Notes under the pieces: model-generated | Told to the model about the DNA's origin: nothing | What the model saw: only the letters and a program-made list of their open reading frames with translations | Database searches by the model: none | Source of the DNA: Deltaproteobacteria bacterium | GTDB lineage: Bacteria > Desulfobacterota > GWC2-55-46 | Length of the DNA stretch: 64,000 nucleotides | Reading direction: 5' to 3' | Assembly: GCA_015075075.1 (NCBI GenBank) | Contig: JABTVA010000004.1 | Span: 124,001 to 188,000, forward strand | In this document: positions 1 through 7,870 of the stretch, one piece after another | How positions within the stretch are numbered: position 1 is the first letter of the stretch | How the letters are laid out: every line of letters begins with the position of its first letter | Program-made: the position numbers and the translations under genes

Positions 1-1
1 C

Positions 2-862
2 ATTTTGGACGTCATAAAATACGGTAGCGACCGCGACTTCTTCATGTACCTCCCCACGAACGGCATCCTCATGGACAGGGACTTCATCGAGCGGGCAGGG
101 GAGGCTGGTGTGGCGGCCATAAACCTCGCGGTCGATAAGATAAAGGAAGCGCCGGGGCTCCCCAAGAGCTTCGAGAGGGTAAAGACGAATTTCAAGCACC
201 TCGTGAGGCTCAGGGAAAAGTACGGCTATATCATTTTCTTCAACATAAACATCACCTCCGAGAACATCGAGGACGTAAAGGAGCTTACCCGCATAGCCCG
301 GGACCACGACATCGGCACCGACTATCACATGAACGAGCACCCCGTCATCGAGCAGAAGCATTACAAGTACCTTGAGCAGGGCTTCTGGATTTCAGATGAG
401 CACTTCAGGAAGACTGACGAGCTCATAGACTGGCTCGTCGAGAGAAACCTCGAAGGCTGGCCGATGGTCAATTCCGCCGAGCATCTCCGGGCCATGAAGT
501 CGTTCGTGAGGGGCAAGGGCGGGCCCTGGGACTGCAGGGCCGGCATCAATTCGCTCGTAATAAGGCTCGACGGCACGCTCGCCCCCTGCTTCGAGCTGTA
601 CTCGACCGAGAAAGACTGGGGCAGGGTCTGGGAGCCGGCATTCGATCATGCCAGGCTCCGCGAGATGAAAAAGGAGTGCAACCCCAAGTGCCTCTCCACA
701 TGCAACTACCAGGTCTATCATTATTACAACACCTATTCGAGGGGGCTTGAGTGGGTCTTGAAGCACATACACAGGGGGTTTTCACGGGAAGAAGACGGAA
801 GGAGGAAGGCCGCTGATGCAGATGGAAAAGGTAAGGGAAAAAGCGAAGAGGCTCGGGCTTAA
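2..862 (+). CDS. Radical SAM/SPASM-type protein, 5'-truncated by window edge
   Basis: The reading frame is open from the window edge, so the N-terminal part that should hold the radical SAM CxxxCxxC cluster is missing. What remains matches the back half of a radical SAM TIM barrel (segments FNINITSENIEDV and YLPTNG) followed by a SPASM-like cysteine region. The cysteines are in WDCRAGI, LAPCFELY and ECNPKCLSTCNYQ, a spacing typical of an auxiliary iron-sulfur site. The last 25 residues are charged and low in complexity, and they overlap the next gene by 47 bases. The substrate cannot be named. SPASM proteins usually modify peptides or activate partner enzymes, but that is family knowledge, not evidence here. 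Confidence 0.8.
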   Translation: MLDVIKYGSDRDFFMYLPTNGILMDRDFIERAGEAGVAAINLAVDKIKEAPGLPKSFERVKTNFKHLVRLREKYGYIIFFNINITSENIEDVKELTRIARDHDIGTDYHMNEHPVIEQKHYKYLEQGFWISDEHFRKTDELIDWLVERNLEGWPMVNSAEHLRAMKSFVRGKGGPWDCRAGINSLVIRLDGTLAPCFELYSTEKDWGRVWEPAFDHARLREMKKECNPKCLSTCNYQVYHYYNTYSRGLEWVLKHIHRGFSREEDGRRKAADADGKGKGKSEEARA

Positions 863-1007
863 GACATCGAGGAAGGGAAAAGGGGAACTCATAAGGGAGA
901 TACAGAGGGCAGAGGGGAATTTTCCATGCTTCGGGACGGCAGGCGATTCATGCGACCAGCTTCATTGCTGCTGGAGGGAAGCCTGCCTTCCGAAAAATTC
1001 CGCATAA
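816..1007 (+). CDS. Small SAP-like helical protein with C-terminal cysteine knuckle
   Basis: A 63-residue protein that begins with a helix-turn-helix stretch resembling a SAP motif (KAKRLGLKTSRKGKGELIRE). It ends in a cysteine-rich part (C38, C46, C51, C52, C57 by eye) reading roughly CFGTAGDSC...HCCWREAC. A strong GGAGG-type ribosome binding site lies just before the ATG at 816. The start is inside the end of the upstream radical SAM gene, which suggests translational coupling. I recall similar short proteins in deltaproteobacteria, but no function is established that I can name. Nucleic-acid binding through the SAP-like part and metal binding through the cysteines are guesses. Confidence 0.68.
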   Translation: MQMEKVREKAKRLGLKTSRKGKGELIREIQRAEGNFPCFGTAGDSCDQLHCCWREACLPKNSA

Positions 1008-1070
1008 CCGGCCCCGTTGAGCGCGGCCGTCTCGAAAGGCTCAAACCGGGTGGCCATAAGGAGGTGCGCC

Positions 1071-1223
1071 ATGCCTGCCGACCCCGTATGCAAGATGGAG
1101 CTTAGCGAAGAGGACGCCGAGGCCACGGCCGAGTACAAGGGCATGACATATTACTTCTGCAGCGAGGCGTGCAAGGAGGCCTTTGAGCACGCGCCCGAGC
1201 GTTTCGTGAAAAAGACGGCGTGA
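1071..1223 (+). CDS. YHS-domain metal-binding protein
   Basis: A 50-residue protein consisting of one YHS domain: DPVCKMEL near the start, then YYFCSEACKEAF and a C-terminal RF. The three cysteines (C6, C29, C33 by eye) are the usual candidates for binding copper or another soft metal. I chose the ATG at 1071 because AAGGAGG sits 5-10 bases before it. An in-frame start 54 bases upstream has no such site and adds an unrelated peptide. YHS domains occur in copper P-type ATPases and stand-alone carriers. This gene has no transporter beside it, so the role is open. Confidence 0.85.
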   Translation: MPADPVCKMELSEEDAEATAEYKGMTYYFCSEACKEAFEHAPERFVKKTA

Positions 1224-1311
1224 GTTTTAAATAGGTGTGAAGGAATCGGACCTTCTCATCAGAACGAATGCTAATTCGCAAAGTCTTTCTTTACCCTGAA
1301 ACAAAACCCCG

Positions 1312-1456
1312 GAGGGTAAGGCGAGCGTAGCATAAGGGAGGCTGAACGTGAACGGGCCGGGGAAGCAGGAGCGAAGCGACTTTAGAGGCCCGTTCACGGG
1401 GTGGGGGAGGTGGACAGCAAGCGAGTCTTACCCTCAAAAACCGCACGGCAGTGCGG
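1312..1456 (+). repeat. Structured repeat element, copy A1
   Basis: An element in the 320-base gap between the YHS gene and the DUF2249-NifU gene; I see nothing else in this gap. Outer arms GAGGGTAAG (1312-1320) and CTTACCCTC (1427-1435) pair perfectly. Inner arms GTGAACGGGCC (1348-1358) and GGCCCGTTCAC (1387-1397) pair perfectly. After five A residues there is a hairpin CCGCAC-GGCA-GTGCGG (1441-1456). The centre holds GGGGAAGCAGGAGCGA, shared with the B copies. The upstream flank ACAAAACCCCGG recurs at A2 and A3. No coding potential is convincing. Confidence 0.8.
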
Positions 1457-1543
1457 AAAAGGTCTGTTGCGATTAGACCAAAAAGTTTGTTCCTGTCCGC
1501 ATAAAGTTTCTGCCACAAATAAGTAAGCAAAAACTTCTAAGCC

Positions 1544-2020
1544 CTAAACCGGCTCGACCCTCAGTATCTCCGGGGCGAATTTTCTCACCTGGACTTCCAC
1601 CCCTGATTTCAAGGTCATGGCCGCCGAGGGGCAGCCCCCGCACGCGCCAGTTAGCCGCACCTTCACGACCTTCCCGGCCTCGTCTATCTCCACAAGCTCG
1701 ACATCGCCGCCGTCGGCCTGCAGGTGCGGCCTCACCTTGTCGAGCCCGGCAATGACCTTTTTTTTGAGCTCCTCGCCGGTCGCCTCCGGAAGCCTGGTCC
1801 TGGTTATGTTCACCACCCACTCGGGGCCGTCGGATACGCACTCCCATTCGAACTTCCCGGCGTATTCGGATTCGAGCATATACCTTACGGCCCTCGGGTC
1901 GTAGTCGTTCACTATCTGCAGGACCTTGCCGGGCCCGAGCCCTTCCCATCCGTCGAATATCATGGGGTGGCGTTCGTGCACGGGCGCGCCCCTCAGGTCA
2001 AGTTTTAATGGTCCGCTCAT
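1544..2020 (-). CDS. DUF2249-NifU C-terminal domain fusion protein
   Basis: A 158-residue protein. Residues about 5-75 match DUF2249 (LDLRG start, then [14 protein letters not shown] and a FEWE segment). Residues about 80-150 are a NifU C-terminal domain ([15 protein letters not shown]) with the CxxC iron-sulfur ligands at C127 and C130 ([10 protein letters not shown]). NifU-C domains carry a transient Fe-S cluster and deliver it to apoproteins. DUF2249 is often found with redox or haem-handling proteins. A GGAGGGA ribosome site precedes the ATG. It stands alone, with no isc, suf or nif genes in view, so the client is unknown. Confidence 0.86.
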   Translation of the reverse strand: MSGPLKLDLRGAPVHERHPMIFDGWEGLGPGKVLQIVNDYDPRAVRYMLESEYAGKFEWECVSDGPEWVVNITRTRLPEATGEELKKKVIAGLDKVRPHLQADGGDVELVEIDEAGKVVKVRLTGACGGCPSAAMTLKSGVEVQVRKFAPEILRVEPV

Positions 2021-2178
2021 GGCTCCCTCCGTTCCAGGACTACAATATACAATATTTCCGCGGAACGGTCACTGATTATCGTCAGGCGTGCAATGGGATA
2101 TCCGGGCGGAGGCAACGCGCCTCCGCCCCTGAAAGAGAGGACCGGGAGAGGGGAACTCTTTTTCGGAAGCGGCGGATG

Positions 2179-3432
2179 TCAGATGGCGCAGAGGGCAGGG
2201 ATATGCGAGCCGAACTCCTCGGGTCTTTTAGAGCCGACTATCCACCTCCCGGCGTCCTCCTGGAGGTCGGTTTCCATCGGCTCGTGGAAGGGCAGGCCTT
2301 TCCCGTCGGTTATGAGGAGCACGCGGGGCTTAAGCGGGTGCGAGTGGTTTATCATCCTGACGATGGCCGCCTCGCCGGTGTTGAGCTCAACGCAGGTCCC
2401 TATGGGATAGACGCCGAGGCATTTTATGAGCCTCTCGACGAGCTCGGGGTCGAAGAGCGAGCCGCGTGAATGGTAGAGCCTCTTGAGCGCGTCCTCCTGG
2501 CGCATGCCCTTCTGGTAGACCCTGTTGCTGGTCATTGCGTCGTACACGTCGGCCACTCCCGCTATGCGCGCGTAGAGGTGTATGCCGCCCCCCGAAAGAC
2601 GCATGTGGTAGCCGCTCCCGTCGAAACGCTCGTGGTGCTCGAGCACGACCTTCATCGCGGGCTCCTTCACGCATTTCATCCCCGCGAGCACGTCCTTGCC
2701 GAGCTCAGTGTGCTTTTTCATGACGGTGAACTCGCCTTCACTGAGGCGGCCGGGCTTGTTAAGGAGCTCTCCCGGCACGAGCATCTTGCCTATGTCGTGG
2801 AGTATGGCCCCGAGGCCGAGCTGGTCGAGTTCGTCTTTCTCGAGCCCGAGATGCCTGCCGACGGCAAGCGAGAGTATGCACACGTTCACGGAATGCGCGA
2901 AGGTGTAGTCGTCGAAGCTCTTAAGGCGCGCAAGGCTCGTGAGCGCGTCCTGGTTCCTGATTACAGAGTCGACCATGCGGCCCACGGTTTCGAGCACCTT
3001 TTCTGAGTCTATGCTCTTCCCTGTCCTCGCGTTATGGAGGAAGTCCCTTACCACCTGCTCGGCGTCGTGCCGGATGTTCTCCGCCTCCGCAAGCTCCTTC
3101 TTGAACTCGCTATAGGGAAGAGGCGCGTCGGGTTTGACGCCTTCGGCCTGCCGGGCCCCTTCATCGGTCCCGGCCAGCTCCGCGGTTTCCGGGTAAAAAG
3201 GAGCTGCGGCTGGCCCGCAATCGGCCACCTTCTTTTCGTGGCTCCTGGGCGGAGCTTCCTCATTCAGTGAAATGTATACATGGGCGTATCCCCTGGCCGA
3301 CATCCTCGCCAGGTCGTCATCCGAGCGTACCAATATGTCGTTTACGAGGAAAACCGGGCTCATGCCGCGTTTCTCGACGCCGCAGACATACATGCCTTTT
3401 TCCAACTCATTGAGTCTTATTTGTATCATCAT
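2179..3432 (-). CDS. HD-GYP domain phosphodiesterase-like protein with DUF3391 N-terminus
   Basis: A 417-residue cytoplasmic protein. The N-terminal 60 residues (LNELEKGMYV...) fit DUF3391, common in front of HD-GYP domains. A polar linker and a helix follow, then the HD-GYP domain: HSVN, ILHDIGKM, HTELG, and HHERFDGSGYH. The HD metal ligands are present, but the GYP triplet reads GYH. HD-GYP enzymes hydrolyse c-di-GMP and GYP contacts GGDEF partners, so this one may be active with altered partner binding, or may be a sensor. The start is the first of two adjacent ATGs. It is divergent from the DUF1540 gene. Confidence 0.9.
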   Translation of the reverse strand: MMIQIRLNELEKGMYVCGVEKRGMSPVFLVNDILVRSDDDLARMSARGYAHVYISLNEEAPPRSHEKKVADCGPAAAPFYPETAELAGTDEGARQAEGVKPDAPLPYSEFKKELAEAENIRHDAEQVVRDFLHNARTGKSIDSEKVLETVGRMVDSVIRNQDALTSLARLKSFDDYTFAHSVNVCILSLAVGRHLGLEKDELDQLGLGAILHDIGKMLVPGELLNKPGRLSEGEFTVMKKHTELGKDVLAGMKCVKEPAMKVVLEHHERFDGSGYHMRLSGGGIHLYARIAGVADVYDAMTSNRVYQKGMRQEDALKRLYHSRGSLFDPELVERLIKCLGVYPIGTCVELNTGEAAIVRMINHSHPLKPRVLLITDGKGLPFHEPMETDLQEDAGRWIVGSKRPEEFGSHIPALCAI

Positions 3433-3515
3433 ATGTTTAAGCCGTCCGAAGGGCGATTTTATCCACTCATATTATCGGAAACCGGAAGCAAATCTTTAGC
3501 CTTTTATCGGGCGGA

Positions 3516-3543
3516 TTGACACGACCCGGAACGGGGTTATACT
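3516..3543 (+). promoter_or_regulatory. Sigma-70-type promoter for DUF1540 gene
   Basis: TTGACA at 3516-3521, a 16-base spacer, and TATACT at 3538-3543. This is a near-consensus housekeeping promoter pointing at the DUF1540 gene, whose ATG lies 57 bases downstream of the -10 box. No terminator separates the two. Confidence 0.75.
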
Positions 3544-3599
3544 CAGAATTGACAGGGGTAAAGGGCTGCTCGGATCCCATAAAAAAAGGGGGGAATGCA

Positions 3600-3890
3600 A
3601 TGGCCATTACCATGCCGAAGATAATGAGCTGTACGGTGCTTGAATGCGCGTACAACACAAACAGCGAATGCCATACTATGGCCATCACGGTCGGCGACGG
3701 CGGGCACGCCACATGCGACACATTTTACAGGGCCCCGACAAAGGGCGGGGCTGACATCGTCGGCGGCGTGGGGGCATGCAGGGCCTATGAATGCAATTAT
3801 AACAAGTCCTACGAGTGCACTGCTCCCGGCATAAACGTCTCCCACCACAGCGAGCACGCGGACTGCAAGACCTTCTCCCCCAGGGGCTGA
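3600..3890 (+). CDS. DUF1540 protein, two cysteine repeats
   Basis: A 96-residue protein made of two copies of the DUF1540 motif. The first is MSCTVLECAYNTNSECHTMA with a later HATCDTF, and the second is GACRAYECNYNKSYECTA with a later HADCKTF. Each copy has four cysteines placed as in a small metal-binding fold. The ATG at 3600 follows AGGGGGG at good spacing. A longer frame starting at 3516 would run through the promoter and is rejected. DUF1540 proteins have no established biochemical role that I can state. A strong promoter and single-gene unit suggest it is well expressed. Confidence 0.87.
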   Translation: MAITMPKIMSCTVLECAYNTNSECHTMAITVGDGGHATCDTFYRAPTKGGADIVGGVGACRAYECNYNKSYECTAPGINVSHHSEHADCKTFSPRG

Positions 3891-3907
3891 CGGCTTCAAA
3901 TATTCAA

Positions 3908-3939
3908 GCGGCTGGAGGGTATGAACGCCCTCCAGCCGC
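3908..3939 (+). terminator. Strong hairpin after DUF1540 gene, no T tract
   Basis: A 13-bp stem (3908-3920 with 3927-3939, one G-T wobble) around a 6-base loop, starting 18 bases after the DUF1540 stop. No run of T follows, so it may be an RNA 3'-end stabiliser rather than a classical terminator. The stretch 3985-4032 that follows looks like a remnant of one end of the MITE family (CGCTTTTCCCGGAAGG shared with 7235-7378). Confidence 0.5.
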
Positions 3940-4063
3940 CGCTTGCCTGGCCTCCTCTCTCTCCGGTCCTTAAGCGGCGTCCGGAAAATTTCGAGATCTT
4001 TACCGCTTTTCCCGGAAGGCCGGGATTGAAAAACCCGCCCCCGTGTAATAGACTATTCCCGCA

Positions 4064-4855
4064 ATGGAACGGATAATCACCCTCACGACCGATTTCGGGC
4101 TCAAGGACCCCTACCAGGGCGCCATGAAGGGGGCCGTATTGTCGGTCAACCCGGGGGCCCGGATCGTCGACATAACCCACCTTGTCCAGCCGGGGAACAT
4201 CCTCGAAGGCGCGTTCGTGCTGCTTGGCGCTTCCCCGTATTTTCCTGAAAAGACCATACATGTGGCGGTCGTGGACCCCGGCGTCGGAGGGGACAGGAAA
4301 CCGATACTGGTCGAGACCAGGAGCTTTTTTTATATCGGCCCTGATAACGGGCTCCTTAGCCCCTCGGTCCGCGAGGACGGCATCGTAAGGGCCATAGAGC
4401 TTACAAATAGGGATTTTTTCAGGGACGAGGTAACGAGCACCTTTCACGGACGGGACATCTTCGGCCCTGTCGCGGCCCGCTTAAGCCTCGGCGCAAAGCC
4501 GGAGGAGATGGGGCGGGCTCTCGATAAGATCCGGGCGCTCGATCTGCCGAGGACGGTCTTGGAGGCGGGCGGCATAAGGGGCGAGGTCGTCTATATAGAT
4601 TCCTTCGGAAACCTCATAACGAACATCCGGCGCGAGGAGCTTTCCGGCCTTGACGGGGCCGCGGTGGAGGTTTCAGTCAAGAACGCCGCGCTCTCCGGCC
4701 TCAAAAAGACATACGCCATGGTCGAGAAAGGCGTTGCCGCGGCCCTCATAGGCAGCACAGGGTATCTCGAGGTCGCGGTCAATTGCGGAAGCGCCGCAGA
4801 AGCAATCGGGGCGCGCGTGGGCGACACTGTCGCGGTGAGGGCCGTGAATAAATGA
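4064..4855 (+). CDS. SAM hydroxide adenosyltransferase (DUF62 / SAM hydrolase family)
   Basis: A 263-residue protein of the DUF62 family, related to chlorinase/fluorinase. It shows ITLTTDFGLKDPYQGAMKG at the N-terminus, VDPGVGG near residue 70, IGPDNGLL near residue 90, and STFHGRDIFGP near residue 126. The family converts S-adenosylmethionine and water to adenosine and methionine. Halogenases of this fold need an extra loop that I do not see, so hydrolysis is the likelier activity. The stop overlaps the dtd start in an ATGA, so the two are translationally coupled. Confidence 0.9.
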   Translation: MERIITLTTDFGLKDPYQGAMKGAVLSVNPGARIVDITHLVQPGNILEGAFVLLGASPYFPEKTIHVAVVDPGVGGDRKPILVETRSFFYIGPDNGLLSPSVREDGIVRAIELTNRDFFRDEVTSTFHGRDIFGPVAARLSLGAKPEEMGRALDKIRALDLPRTVLEAGGIRGEVVYIDSFGNLITNIRREELSGLDGAAVEVSVKNAALSGLKKTYAMVEKGVAAALIGSTGYLEVAVNCGSAAEAIGARVGDTVAVRAVNK

Positions 4856-5298
4856 GGGCCGTCGTGCAGAGGGTGGCGTCCGCATCGGTTTCCGTATCCG
4901 GTCGAATAACAGGGGCCATTGAAAAAGGGCTCCTCGTCTTCGTCGGCGTAGAGAAGGGCGACGGCCCGGAGGACCTGGAATACACGGCCTCCAAGATAAC
5001 CGGCCTGAGGGTATTCGAGGACCGCGAGGGCAGGATGAACCTGGACGTCAAAGAGGCCGGCGGGTCGCTTCTCGTCATCTCGCAGTTTAACCTGCTCGCG
5101 GACTGCCGGAAGGGCAGAAGGCCCTCCTTCGACAGGGCCGAGGAGCCGCAAAGGGCAAGGGAGATGTACGAGGCGCTCCTAAAGAGGCTGGGCGAGTCTG
5201 CCCGGGTGGAGACTGGCGAGTTCCAGGCGCACATGGATGTCAGGCTGGTGAACGACGGGCCCGTCACGCTCATCCTTGACAGCAGGAAAGGTTTTTAG
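4852..5298 (+). CDS. dtd: D-aminoacyl-tRNA deacylase
   Basis: A 148-residue protein of normal length for Dtd. It begins MRAVVQRVASASV, has the SQFNLLAD motif (family SQFTL) near residue 80, and has NDGPVTL near the C-terminus (family NxGPVT with the Gly-cisPro pair). Dtd removes D-amino acids or glycine mischarged on tRNA as a dimer in the cytoplasm. Its start overlaps the stop of the SAM hydrolase. It is followed by nearly 600 bases without genes that hold repeat elements. Confidence 0.96.
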   Translation: MRAVVQRVASASVSVSGRITGAIEKGLLVFVGVEKGDGPEDLEYTASKITGLRVFEDREGRMNLDVKEAGGSLLVISQFNLLADCRKGRRPSFDRAEEPQRAREMYEALLKRLGESARVETGEFQAHMDVRLVNDGPVTLILDSRKGF

Positions 5299-5424
5299 TC
5301 TGCTATAGCCTTTCTCGGGGATATGTTCCCATTGTTGAAAAGACCTTTTCCGCGCTGCCGCGCGGTTCGGCATAAACCCCGTAGGGTGCGCTATGCGCAC
5401 CATCGTATTTGCAAATGGCCTTTT

Positions 5425-5590
5425 CCACACTGCCGTGCGGTTTTGAGGGGCTCGCGCTAGCCCCCTCCCCCACCTAGTGAACGGGCCCCTGAAGTCGCGG
5501 AGTTTACCTGAGCGAAGCGAAGGGCCTCATTCTGCTTCCCCGGCCCGTTCACGCTCAGCCTCCCTTATGCTGCGCTCGCCTTACTCTCCG
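5425..5590 (-). repeat. Structured repeat element, copy A2 (decayed)
   Basis: Read on the minus strand it begins after AAACAAACCCCGG and has GAGAGTAAGGCGAGCG, the inner arm GTGAACGGGCC, a centre starting GGGGAAGCAG, the partner GGCCCGTTCAC, and the end hairpin CCGCAC-GGCA-GTGTGG (5425-5440) with one G-U pair. The outer arm pairing is largely lost and the centre is changed. At 5341-5372 there is a further remnant of a minus-strand B-type 3' end. Together A2 and B1 fill the 596-base gap between dtd and yjbQ; I see no gene in it. Confidence 0.72.
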
Positions 5591-5654
5591 GGGTTTGTTT
5601 CAAGACAAAAGAATCTTGCTGCTCCTTTTGTTTTTGTATTTCAAGATAACCAGG

Positions 5655-5811
5655 GGCATAAGGCGTTGCGAGCATAAGGTTGGGGGAAGGGCGAGCGAGG
5701 CGGGGAAGCAGGAGCTCGGCCCCTTGGGCCGAGCGACATAAGAGCCGAGCGAGGAGGATGGAGGCGGAAAGCGAGCGGAGCCTTATGTCCAAAAAGAGCG
5801 CGGCAGCGCGC
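5655..5811 (+). repeat. Structured repeat element, copy B1
   Basis: Outer arms GGCATAAGGC (5655-5664) and GCCTTATGTC (5780-5789) pair with one G-U. The centre has GGCGAGCGAGGCGGGGAAGC and GGCCGAGCGACATAAG. The end hairpin GCGC-GGCA-GCGC follows a run of A (5798-5811). It lies about 65 bases from A2 and points away from it, the same arrangement as A3-B2. Confidence 0.8.
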
Positions 5812-5894
5812 AAAAGGCCTTTTGCAAGTTCGCTCAGATGGTTTTAAGCCCGCCCGGTTTGACAGCCCTGCCTTATGGTGCTATCTTTCCCACC

Positions 5895-6314
5895 ATGACC
5901 TTCTCCTCCCATATCGACATAAGCTCAAGGGGCTTTGCGGACATAATCGACATCACCTCAAGGGTCGAAGCCGCGCTCAATGAGTCGGGCATGAGGGACG
6001 GCATCGTCTCCGTCTTCGTCGTCGGCTCGACCGCCTCCATAACCACCATAGAATACGAGAAGGGCGTCATAGAGGACTTGAAGGACGCCATAGAGCGCAT
6101 GGCCCCGATGGGCATCCCCTATAAGCACGACAGCCGGTGGGGCGACGGCAACGGCTTTGCCCACGTGCGCGCGGCACTTCTTAAGCCCGGCATAACCATA
6201 CCTGTTATCGGGGGCTCGATGGTCCTCGGGACATGGCAGCAGGTGGTGCTCATAGACTTCGATAACAGGCCGAGAAATCGCAGGGTGGTAGTGCAGGCAA
6301 CGGGAGAGAGATGA
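5895..6314 (+). CDS. yjbQ: YjbQ/UPF0047 family protein
   Basis: A 139-residue protein. Family hallmarks are VVGSTASITTIEYE in the first half, HDSRWGDGNGFAH in the middle, and IIGGSMVLGTWQ-type and DFDNRPRNRRV segments at the end. The conserved histidines and aspartates form a metal site. YjbQ proteins have been linked to a weak thiamin phosphate synthase activity and their physiological role is unclear. I placed the start at the ATG at 5895; the open frame extends 57 bases further but that peptide is not family-like. The stop overlaps the kinase start (ATGA). Confidence 0.9.
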   Translation: MTFSSHIDISSRGFADIIDITSRVEAALNESGMRDGIVSVFVVGSTASITTIEYEKGVIEDLKDAIERMAPMGIPYKHDSRWGDGNGFAHVRAALLKPGITIPVIGGSMVLGTWQQVVLIDFDNRPRNRRVVVQATGER

Positions 6315-7201
6315 AGGTAGTAGGGCTCGGGCAGTGCTCGCTGGACTACATAACGCTGCTGGACGGGTTCCCGCCGGAGGACGCCAAAAAAGAGGTCCTC
6401 GATTTCACGGTCCAGGGCGGCGGGCCGGTAGCCACGGCCCTCGTGACACTGAGCCGCCTCGGAGTAAAGACCGCCATGATAGGCCGGGTCTCCGACGACC
6501 CGGCAGGCGACGAGATACGGCGGGGGCTTAAGGCCGAGGGCGTGGACGTGAAGGGCCTTATTACGAAGCCCGGAGGAAGGTCGCAGCAGGCTGTCGTCAT
6601 TGTAAACAAAAAGGCCGGCACAAGGACCATATGCTGGCAGAGGCCCACTGTCGAGCCTCTTTCGGAGCGCGAGGTCGACCCCGCTTTCTTCAAGGGAGCT
6701 GGTTTTCTCCTCTTGGACGGCCTCATGACAGAGGCCTCGTACAAGGCCGCGGAGCGCGCGGCCCGGCTCGGCATCCCCGTCATGCTCGATGCCGGGAGCA
6801 TGAGACCGGGGATGCTGAAGCTCGCGTCCATGTGCGATTATGTGGTCTCTTCGGACCGGTTCGTCTCGGACCTTAAGCTCAGCATAAAGGAGGCCTTCAA
6901 GAAGCTCAGGACCGGCAGGACCAGGGCCATAACCGTTACCGTGGGCGACAAGGGGAGCTTTACCTTTTTTGAGGGCAAGGTCTATCTCCAGAAGGCCTTC
7001 AAGGTGAAGGCGGTCGATACTACCGGTGCGGGCGACGTCTTCCACGGCGCCTACGCGTACGGGGTTATCCAGGGATGGGACATCAAGAAGATTGTTGAGT
7101 TCGCCTCTGCGGTTTCGGCAATGAAGTGCAGGGAACTCGGGGGCAGGGCAGGAATACCGGCGCTTACAGAGGCGCTAAAGTTCATCAAGGAATCGAAATA
7201 A
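6311..7201 (+). CDS. PfkB-family sugar/nucleoside kinase
   Basis: A 296-residue ribokinase-fold enzyme. It has GGGPVATALVTLSRLG near residue 37 (first PfkB signature region) and VDTTGAGDVFHGAYAYG near residue 240 (second signature, with the catalytic Asp in GAGD). It transfers phosphate from ATP to a sugar or nucleoside hydroxyl. The substrate cannot be told from sequence by eye, since ribokinase, fructokinase and adenosine kinase all share these motifs. It is coupled to yjbQ by ATGA and ends in a good terminator. Confidence 0.89.
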   Translation: MKVVGLGQCSLDYITLLDGFPPEDAKKEVLDFTVQGGGPVATALVTLSRLGVKTAMIGRVSDDPAGDEIRRGLKAEGVDVKGLITKPGGRSQQAVVIVNKKAGTRTICWQRPTVEPLSEREVDPAFFKGAGFLLLDGLMTEASYKAAERAARLGIPVMLDAGSMRPGMLKLASMCDYVVSSDRFVSDLKLSIKEAFKKLRTGRTRAITVTVGDKGSFTFFEGKVYLQKAFKVKAVDTTGAGDVFHGAYAYGVIQGWDIKKIVEFASAVSAMKCRELGGRAGIPALTEALKFIKESK

Positions 7202-7203
7202 GA

Positions 7204-7227
7204 AAAGGGGCGGTCTCCCGCCCCTTT
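7204..7227 (+). terminator. Rho-independent terminator after the PfkB kinase
   Basis: Perfect 10-bp stem AAAGGGGCGG / CCGCCCCTTT around TCTC, 2 bases after the kinase stop. The A and T ends of the stem let it work in both directions, and the genes on the far side point towards it. Confidence 0.85.
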
Positions 7228-7234
7228 GATTAAA

Positions 7235-7378
7235 GGCAACCTCTAAAAATTAGAAATTTTTCCCGCTTTTCCCGGAAGGGCGGGAATAAAAAGCGGAGCA
7301 TATATGCGAATATGTGAGCATTTTTATTCACGTAACCTACGCAGAGTCCGGGGAAAATAGCAATTTTTAGAGGTTGCC
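7235..7378. mobile_element. MITE-like palindromic element, copy M1 (intact)
   Basis: A 144-bp non-coding element with terminal inverted repeats GGCAACCTCTAAAAATT and AATTTTTAGAGGTTGCC. It is flanked by a 4-bp direct duplication TAAA (7231-7234 and 7379-7382). Nearly the whole element can fold back on itself, through an inner AATAAAAA...TTTTTATT arm. No transposase is present here or elsewhere in the window. Confidence 0.88.
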
Positions 7379-7396
7379 TAAAGCCGATCGCGCGCC

Positions 7397-7870
7397 TCAG
7401 TGCCTGAACTTCTCGTGGCAGGCGTTGCAGCTTTTTATGAGCCTTGAAAGGTCCATGAGGGCCTTGTCCCTGTTGCCGGCCTCAGCCGATGCCGCGAGCT
7501 CGTCGGCGGTAACGTGCACCGCCTTCCCGAGCGAAAGGAAATCCGGCTCGCCGGTCATTTCACCTACTGCTTCGCAGCGCTCCTCCTCTTCAGGCGTCCA
7601 GCCGAGCCCCCTCGCAATGGAAGCGGCCTTGCCCATGTCGTTTGCGCCAAGCGCGGCGGCTATCTCGCTCACCGTATCGAGGTGCTGGCGCATCATCCTT
7701 TTCTGCATCGCTTTCATGGGGCCGGGAAGCTTAAGCTCCACCCGCTCGTCCGGCTTTGGCCCGCCCGTCTTCATCATCTTATCGTGAATGGCCGAGTGGT
7801 CGGCGGCATGGGATATTCCCGCCGCCGCCAGAAGGCCTGCAAATAATACCGACGCCAAAGCTCTTTTCAT
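7397..7870 (-). CDS. Periplasmic cytochrome c'-like protein
   Basis: A 157-residue protein with a signal peptide (MKRALASVLFAGLLAAAGISHA) and a mature helical domain. A single CxxCH haem motif, SCNACHEKFRH, sits at the very C-terminus, as in cytochrome c' and c-556 four-helix bundles. Such proteins bind NO or CO or transfer electrons; no specific role can be fixed. Its start overlaps the stop of the DUF3365 gene by 4 bases, so the two haem proteins are co-expressed. Confidence 0.85.
   Translation of the reverse strand: MKRALASVLFAGLLAAAGISHAADHSAIHDKMMKTGGPKPDERVELKLPGPMKAMQKRMMRQHLDTVSEIAAALGANDMGKAASIARGLGWTPEEEERCEAVGEMTGEPDFLSLGKAVHVTADELAASAEAGNRDKALMDLSRLIKSCNACHEKFRH

Noticed and set aside
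1473-1949. Long minus-strand frame over the DUF2249-NifU gene and its flank
   Set aside because: Arginine- and glycine-rich translation typical of a GC-rich shadow frame. The overlapping frame has clear domains.
5650-5830. Short ORFs inside the A and B elements
   Set aside because: They are low-complexity, differ between copies in frame and length, and the conservation seen is of base pairing, not of codons.
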